A program made the position numbers and the translations under genes. DNA of 64,000 nucleotides. It comes from Saprospiraceae bacterium. GTDB lineage: Bacteria > Bacteroidota > Bacteroidia > Chitinophagales > Saprospiraceae. Where the stretch lies: assembly GCA_020630775.1 (NCBI GenBank), contig JAHDIN010000001.1, positions 1 through 64,000 on the forward strand, given 5' to 3'. Of the stretch, positions 59,688-64,000 are shown piece after piece (the stretch's first letter is position 1; each line of letters opens with the position of its first letter). The notes below the pieces were generated by a model, which had not been told where the DNA came from, ran no database searches, and worked only from the letters and a program-made list of their open reading frames with translations.

Positions 59688-60809
59688 ATGTTGAGTTTTT
59701 GGGAACATAAATTTTGGTTTGATACATACGATATTCTTATCGTAGGTGCAGGTTTTACGGGTCTTTTGACTGCGATCAACCTAAAAAAAATTAATTCCAA
59801 TTTAAAAGTTGCCATTATTGAAAGAGCACCTATACCGAGTGGAGCAAGTACAAAAAATGCTGGATTTGCTTGTTTTGCTAGTTTAGGTGAGATTTTAGAT
59901 GATTTAGAAACAGTAGATCAAAATACTGTCTTGGAAACCATTCGTATGCGGTGGGAGGGTCTCAAATTACTCAAAGAAAATATACCTGTTATGAGTATGG
60001 ACTTTGAAAAAAGTGGCGGTATCGAGGTGTTTGATAATAAATCCAGTTTTGATGAATGTGCCTCACAACTTCAAAACGTTAATGAAATAATTGAAGAAGC
60101 CACAGGTATTAAGGATTGCATTAGCATCCAAAATCAATCTGGAATGAATTTTTATAAGTACGCTTTTAAAAATCCTTTCGAAGGCCTACTTAATCCAGTA
60201 AGGATTAATAAGTTTCTAATTGAAGAAGCTAAACATCAAGGTATTAAGATGCATTTTGGAATAGAGGTAGAAAGTTATGAACCAAATAATGATGGATTAG
60301 CTGTAAAAATGACTAATGGATTAACTATACATGCGCATAACATAGCTTTATGCACTAATGCATTTGCAAAAAAGCTATTAACGGATATTGATTTAACTCC
60401 ATATAGAAATCAAGTATTAGTAACTAGCCCAATTAAAACTCTTGATTTAATAGGTGGATTTCATTTTGATAAAGGATACACCTATTTCAGGAATATGCCT
60501 GAAAATCGAATTTTAATTGGAGGTGCTAGAAACTTGGATGCTCAAAATGAAAGGACCGATGAGTTTGGCGAGAATACTCATATCATCCAACATCTGAAAA
60601 GTTTCTTAAATAAGTATTTACCTTATCCGAATATCAGAATAGAATATAATTGGAGTGGCATAATTGGTGTAGGTACATCGAAATATCCAGAAATCAGAAG
60701 AATTGACAAAGGATTATATGTAGGTGCAAGATTAGGTGGAATGGGTGTAGCGATAGCCTCAAAAGTGGCCAATGACTTAGCCGATCTAATTTATAGAGAT
60801 TCATATTAA
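59688..60809 (+). CDS. FAD-dependent oxidoreductase, DAO (D-amino acid oxidase-like) family
   Basis: A 373-aa flavoprotein from ATG 59688 (an in-frame TTG at 59679 is less likely). The FAD-binding Rossmann motif is DILIVGAGFTGLLTAINLKK near the N-terminus, followed by an acidic/basic pair (AIIERAPIPSGASTKNAGFA). C-terminal blocks FRNMPENRILIGGARNLDAQ and GLYVGARLGGMGVAIASKVA complete the DAO fold. It would oxidise an amine or amino acid; the substrate is not readable. The family includes GbuA/PuuB-like and DadA-like enzymes. Monocistronic. Confidence 0.9.
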   Translation: MLSFWEHKFWFDTYDILIVGAGFTGLLTAINLKKINSNLKVAIIERAPIPSGASTKNAGFACFASLGEILDDLETVDQNTVLETIRMRWEGLKLLKENIPVMSMDFEKSGGIEVFDNKSSFDECASQLQNVNEIIEEATGIKDCISIQNQSGMNFYKYAFKNPFEGLLNPVRINKFLIEEAKHQGIKMHFGIEVESYEPNNDGLAVKMTNGLTIHAHNIALCTNAFAKKLLTDIDLTPYRNQVLVTSPIKTLDLIGGFHFDKGYTYFRNMPENRILIGGARNLDAQNERTDEFGENTHIIQHLKSFLNKYLPYPNIRIEYNWSGIIGVGTSKYPEIRRIDKGLYVGARLGGMGVAIASKVANDLADLIYRDSY

Positions 60810-60861
60810 ACTTATTTTTTATTAGTGGAATAAAAATTTGTTTTTTACCAATAGCTGAATC

Positions 60862-60890
60862 TTTGTTAGTTGAAAAGTAACTTACATTTG
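60862..60890 (+). promoter_or_regulatory. Bacteroidota-type promoter for paralog 4
   Basis: TACATTTG (60883-60890) fits TAnnTTTG and a TTTG (60862-60865) lies 17 bp upstream as a -33 element. It would give a leader of about 100 nt, which contains a hairpin CGTCTCT/GGAGACG (60942-60948, 60953-60959). The best promoter match in the window. Confidence 0.6.
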
Positions 60891-60993
60891 TATCGTTAGA
60901 TTTTCCCACTAACAGAATTTCCCATCTAATTATCTGAACAGCGTCTCTAATAGGAGACGTGTAAACTCAATTTATTAACCAAAACTTTATCCC

Positions 60994-63900
60994 ATGTTGA
61001 GGACCGACTCAATGGGTAGAGCTGCTGCATTTATACAAAAAACAATATGCTGCTCTCTACTTGTATTTTCAGGCCTGTTCAGTATGCAAGCACAATCTTT
61101 AGTTTGTGATGATCAGGTTAATGTCTCTCTAGGTGATCCTTGTGAAGCAGAAATCACAATCGATATGATCCTAGAAGGCCCAATCGATCCAGCCGGAATG
61201 TATTCCCTAGAGATTGAAGGTGTAACAGGTACAAGTGTAAGTGCCCCAGGCGTTTATACTGTTACAGTTAATGACTTATCTAATGGCAATAGCTGTTGGG
61301 GTCATATTCTTGTTGAGGACAAATTAATCAATGATCCTATTTGTGATTGCCCCGTAGGTAACACGGATCCTGATTGTGTTTTACCTCCATTACTTTGTAG
61401 CGATGTTAAAGACATCGAATTATTGACCATCGACCCACCAACAATTGTTGACAACTGTCTTTCTGCTGATGACTTTGATGTTCAGTACACAGATCAGTTT
61501 AATGGTGACGATTGTGAAGACAATAAAGTCATAAGAACTTGGGTATTCACAGATCCTTATGGTAATCAAGTTACATGTCAAAGTGAATACACTATTTCTG
61601 TTGTAGGCTTAACACTTGATGAAGGTGATATGGTTACTGGCGGTATTACACCTCCACATAACCCTGTAAACCTTGATTGTGGTGCTGGTACTACTCCAGA
61701 AGAGATTTATGATTATTTCTATGAAACTTTCCCTCCTTGTACATTACCATCTTGTTTGGATGCAGATGATCCAGCACATGATGATGCTATTGCAGCTTGG
61801 GAAAGTGAGAGAGTATTATTCGCTAATAGATGTGCATTCCCTACAATAGATGGTCATCCTATCTATGGAGTTATTTGTAATACTGTTACAAGTTATTCTG
61901 ATAGAGTGATTCCTGTATGTAGCACTGAACCTGGTTGTTCTGGAAATGCAAAAATTATTAGAGAGTGGACTATTTATGATTGGTGTGATCCATTAGGTAC
62001 ACCTGTAGCATTTAGTCAAGTTATTAAAGCTCAGGACAATACTCCTCCAAGTATTCACGTAGAAGGATTTACGACTTCTGTAGACCCTTGGGGATGTTCG
62101 ACTAAAGTTGTATTCCCAGAGCCTATTCATTTGACTGATAATTGTACTGACAATATTTCATACGTTGTAACGGGTTCAGGATCAACAGATGTCTACGATA
62201 TTCATTATGATCCTACTGTTGGATATTATATCGATGAATTACCAGTGGGGCAGCATACATTCTTTTACAATGCTTATGATTGTTGTGATAACGTAGCATC
62301 TGAAGGTGTTGTCGTTACAGTAAAGGATGCCACCCCTCCTGTTGCTATAACAAAGCAAGATATTGTTGTTTCATTGATTCCTAATCCAGGTAATACAATC
62401 GAACCAGGCCTTACAAAGATATTCGCTGAGAATGTGGATAATGGTTCATTTGATGGTTGTGGTCCTGTGAAATTAGAAATTAGGAGAGAAGAAGAATACT
62501 GTGGATTCTTAAATAACCTAACTTTTAATGATGACATGCATCCAAATGATGACACATTAGACTTAGATGAAGGTAAGTATGTTACATTCTGTTGTAATGA
62601 CTTAGCGGAATTAGGTCAAGATAGTGATGGCGATGGTATCAATGACTTTGCTCAAATAAAAGTATGGTTAAGAGTTTGGGATGATGGTGATAGAGATGGC
62701 ACTTTTGGTTCTGCAGGTGATAACTATAGTGAAGTTTGGTCTTATGTTAGATTAGAAGATAAGTCAAGACCTACTATTGTTTGTCCTGGAGATGTCACTA
62801 TTGATTGCGATAGCGATTCTGGCGATCTTACTTTAACTGGTGAAGCTTATGCAGTAAGCTCATGTGGTTCCGCTGGAGTTTATTACGAAGACATAGACAG
62901 AGACTTAACTAATTGCAATGAAGGCGTAATTACGAGAAGGTGGTATGTAGATGGAAATCCAGCTATTTTCTGTGATCAAAAAATAACTTTAAGCGGAACG
63001 CTTTATACTGGTCCGATTGAAGTATTCTTCCCTGCAGATACATTGATAGACTGTACTGAGGATCTTGAAAATATTAGACCATACTGGTCTTCTGGAAGAT
63101 GTGATCTTTTAGCTTACAGTGTTGATAGAGATACATTCTTTTTCGCAGATGGTGCATGTTTCAAAATATTGAATTACTGGACTGTAATTGACTGGTGTGT
63201 TTATAACCCAGATGTGGCTAATAGCCCAGGTATTTGGTCTGATGTACAAGTTGTGAAAGTTATTGATAACGATGCACCGATTTTAACTTCGTGTAATGAT
63301 GCTTCATTCCCAGTTGAGGCAGATTGTAAGAATGGAGCTGTAATGCTCACTAACTCTGCGGAAGACTTAGGCGTTTGTAATAGTCAAAAATTACTTTGGA
63401 CAGTTCAAGTCGATATTAATTCGGATTGGATAATTGATTATACATTTTCTAGTACGGCACCTTCTTCAAGCCCGTTCTATGTTCCTCCATCAGATTCTGG
63501 AGAGGAAGTAAAAGTAACATTGCCTGAAGAAGTACATGGAAGTATGGTGAACCACAGAGTTGTGTGGAAAGTAACTGATGGTTGTGGAAACAACACATCA
63601 TGTACATCTTACTTCATGGTTGTAGACCAAATTCCCCCTACACCTTACTGCGTAAACTTGAGTACTGCATTAATGCAAAACGGACAAGTAGAACTTTGGG
63701 CATGTGATTTTGATTTAGGAGCTTTTGATAATTGTACAGCACAAGAAGATTTAAGATTTACATTCTCTGATGTTAATCCAGCAGATGATCCATCTTATCT
63801 TCCAGATACAAAGTGTTCTTCAATGATTTTCACTTGTGAAGATCTTTCTAATCCTGCAGGTACTGTTGTTGAGTTGAAGGTGTATGTATGGGATGAAAAA

Positions 63901-64000
63901 GACAATTTTGATTATTGTACAGTATTCTTAACTCTAGTAGATAATCAAGATAGTTGTGATGATGTTGGAGCATTCCCGAGAGCAGATATTGGTGGTTATG
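60994..64000 (+). CDS. Giant cysteine-rich surface protein, 3' part beyond window (paralog 4)
   Basis: An open frame from ATG 60994 to the window end, at least 1002 codons with no stop. The start MLRTDSMGRAAAFIQKTICC leads to a hydrophobic core and cleavage near SMQAQS; an internal ATG at codon 7 is a possible start. The family N-module follows (LVCDDQVNVSLGDPCEAEIT to CWGHILVEDKLIND), then REWTIYDWCDPLG, DNGSFDGCGP to YVTFCCNDLAE, NYWTVIDWCVYNPD, and TPYCVNLSTALM to GAFDNCTAQ. It stops at the start of the carboxypeptidase-regulatory-like module (DDVGAFPRADIGGY). By the order in paralogs 1-3, dockerin-like, cohesin-like and T9SS modules should follow outside the window. Confidence 0.88.
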   Translation, partial: MLRTDSMGRAAAFIQKTICCSLLVFSGLFSMQAQSLVCDDQVNVSLGDPCEAEITIDMILEGPIDPAGMYSLEIEGVTGTSVSAPGVYTVTVNDLSNGNSCWGHILVEDKLINDPICDCPVGNTDPDCVLPPLLCSDVKDIELLTIDPPTIVDNCLSADDFDVQYTDQFNGDDCEDNKVIRTWVFTDPYGNQVTCQSEYTISVVGLTLDEGDMVTGGITPPHNPVNLDCGAGTTPEEIYDYFYETFPPCTLPSCLDADDPAHDDAIAAWESERVLFANRCAFPTIDGHPIYGVICNTVTSYSDRVIPVCSTEPGCSGNAKIIREWTIYDWCDPLGTPVAFSQVIKAQDNTPPSIHVEGFTTSVDPWGCSTKVVFPEPIHLTDNCTDNISYVVTGSGSTDVYDIHYDPTVGYYIDELPVGQHTFFYNAYDCCDNVASEGVVVTVKDATPPVAITKQDIVVSLIPNPGNTIEPGLTKIFAENVDNGSFDGCGPVKLEIRREEEYCGFLNNLTFNDDMHPNDDTLDLDEGKYVTFCCNDLAELGQDSDGDGINDFAQIKVWLRVWDDGDRDGTFGSAGDNYSEVWSYVRLEDKSRPTIVCPGDVTIDCDSDSGDLTLTGEAYAVSSCGSAGVYYEDIDRDLTNCNEGVITRRWYVDGNPAIFCDQKITLSGTLYTGPIEVFFPADTLIDCTEDLENIRPYWSSGRCDLLAYSVDRDTFFFADGACFKILNYWTVIDWCVYNPDVANSPGIWSDVQVVKVIDNDAPILTSCNDASFPVEADCKNGAVMLTNSAEDLGVCNSQKLLWTVQVDINSDWIIDYTFSSTAPSSSPFYVPPSDSGEEVKVTLPEEVHGSMVNHRVVWKVTDGCGNNTSCTSYFMVVDQIPPTPYCVNLSTALMQNGQVELWACDFDLGAFDNCTAQEDLRFTFSDVNPADDPSYLPDTKCSSMIFTCEDLSNPAGTVVELKVYVWDEKDNFDYCTVFLTLVDNQDSCDDVGAFPRADIGGY

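Overview
The window is A+T-rich bacterial DNA that looks like a chromosomal segment of a Bacteroidota species, most likely of the Saprospirales/Saprospiraceae type. This rests on family content: type IX secretion (T9SS) type A and type B sorting tails, a PorP/SprF protein, SprB-like repeats, a Lacal_2735-type small protein, DUF4293, DUF2805, DUF4350 and DUF58 genes, viroplasmin-RNase H1, TAnnTTTG promoter cores and few strong Shine-Dalgarno sites. No 16S gene is present, so the genus is not determined.

Layout. 0-4 kb: a leftward tyrosine recombinase with an unusual three-repeat N-terminus, a phased 10-bp repeat array, ssb, a doubtful small ORF, an SDR gene and a 55-aa coiled-coil protein. 4-12 kb: a tightly overlapping leftward operon SpoIIM-like / DUF4129 / DUF4350 / MoxR / DUF58 / DUF5362-like. 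It is divergent from an RDD protein gene that overlaps murI, followed by a lipoprotein gene. 13.6-18.8 kb: a leftward operon of a 1012-aa probably surface-exposed lipoprotein, an ECF sigma factor and a membrane anti-sigma-like protein ending in a barrel-like domain. 19-31.6 kb: CBS protein, DUF2805 protein, secreted M12-like metalloprotease with P domain and T9SS tail, AbrB-type regulator behind a perfect 9-bp repeat array, a giant outer-membrane protein, an animal-type heme peroxidase with T9SS tail, a Tat-type glycosylasparaginase and an orphan LuxR-type response regulator.

31.7-54 kb and 61-64 kb hold the most unusual content: four paralogous giant exported proteins (1430, 2498, 1446 and at least 1002 aa, the last cut by the window end). 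They share cysteine-rich modules not matched to a family I can name. The three complete copies end in a dockerin-like EF-hand pair, a cohesin-like module and a T9SS type A tail. Between the first two lies a 1286-aa protein with three tandem cohesin-like modules, SprB-like repeats and a type B sorting tail, directly followed by a PorP/SprF gene. Together they suggest a surface assembly built on cohesin-dockerin-type contacts. The parts are read from sequence; the interaction is inference.

54-61 kb is mostly housekeeping: ruvX, def, rnhA (viroplasmin type), tatD, tRNA-Ser(GGA), an ExbB / membrane protein / ExbD / ExbD operon, a DUF4293 gene and a DAO-type flavoprotein.
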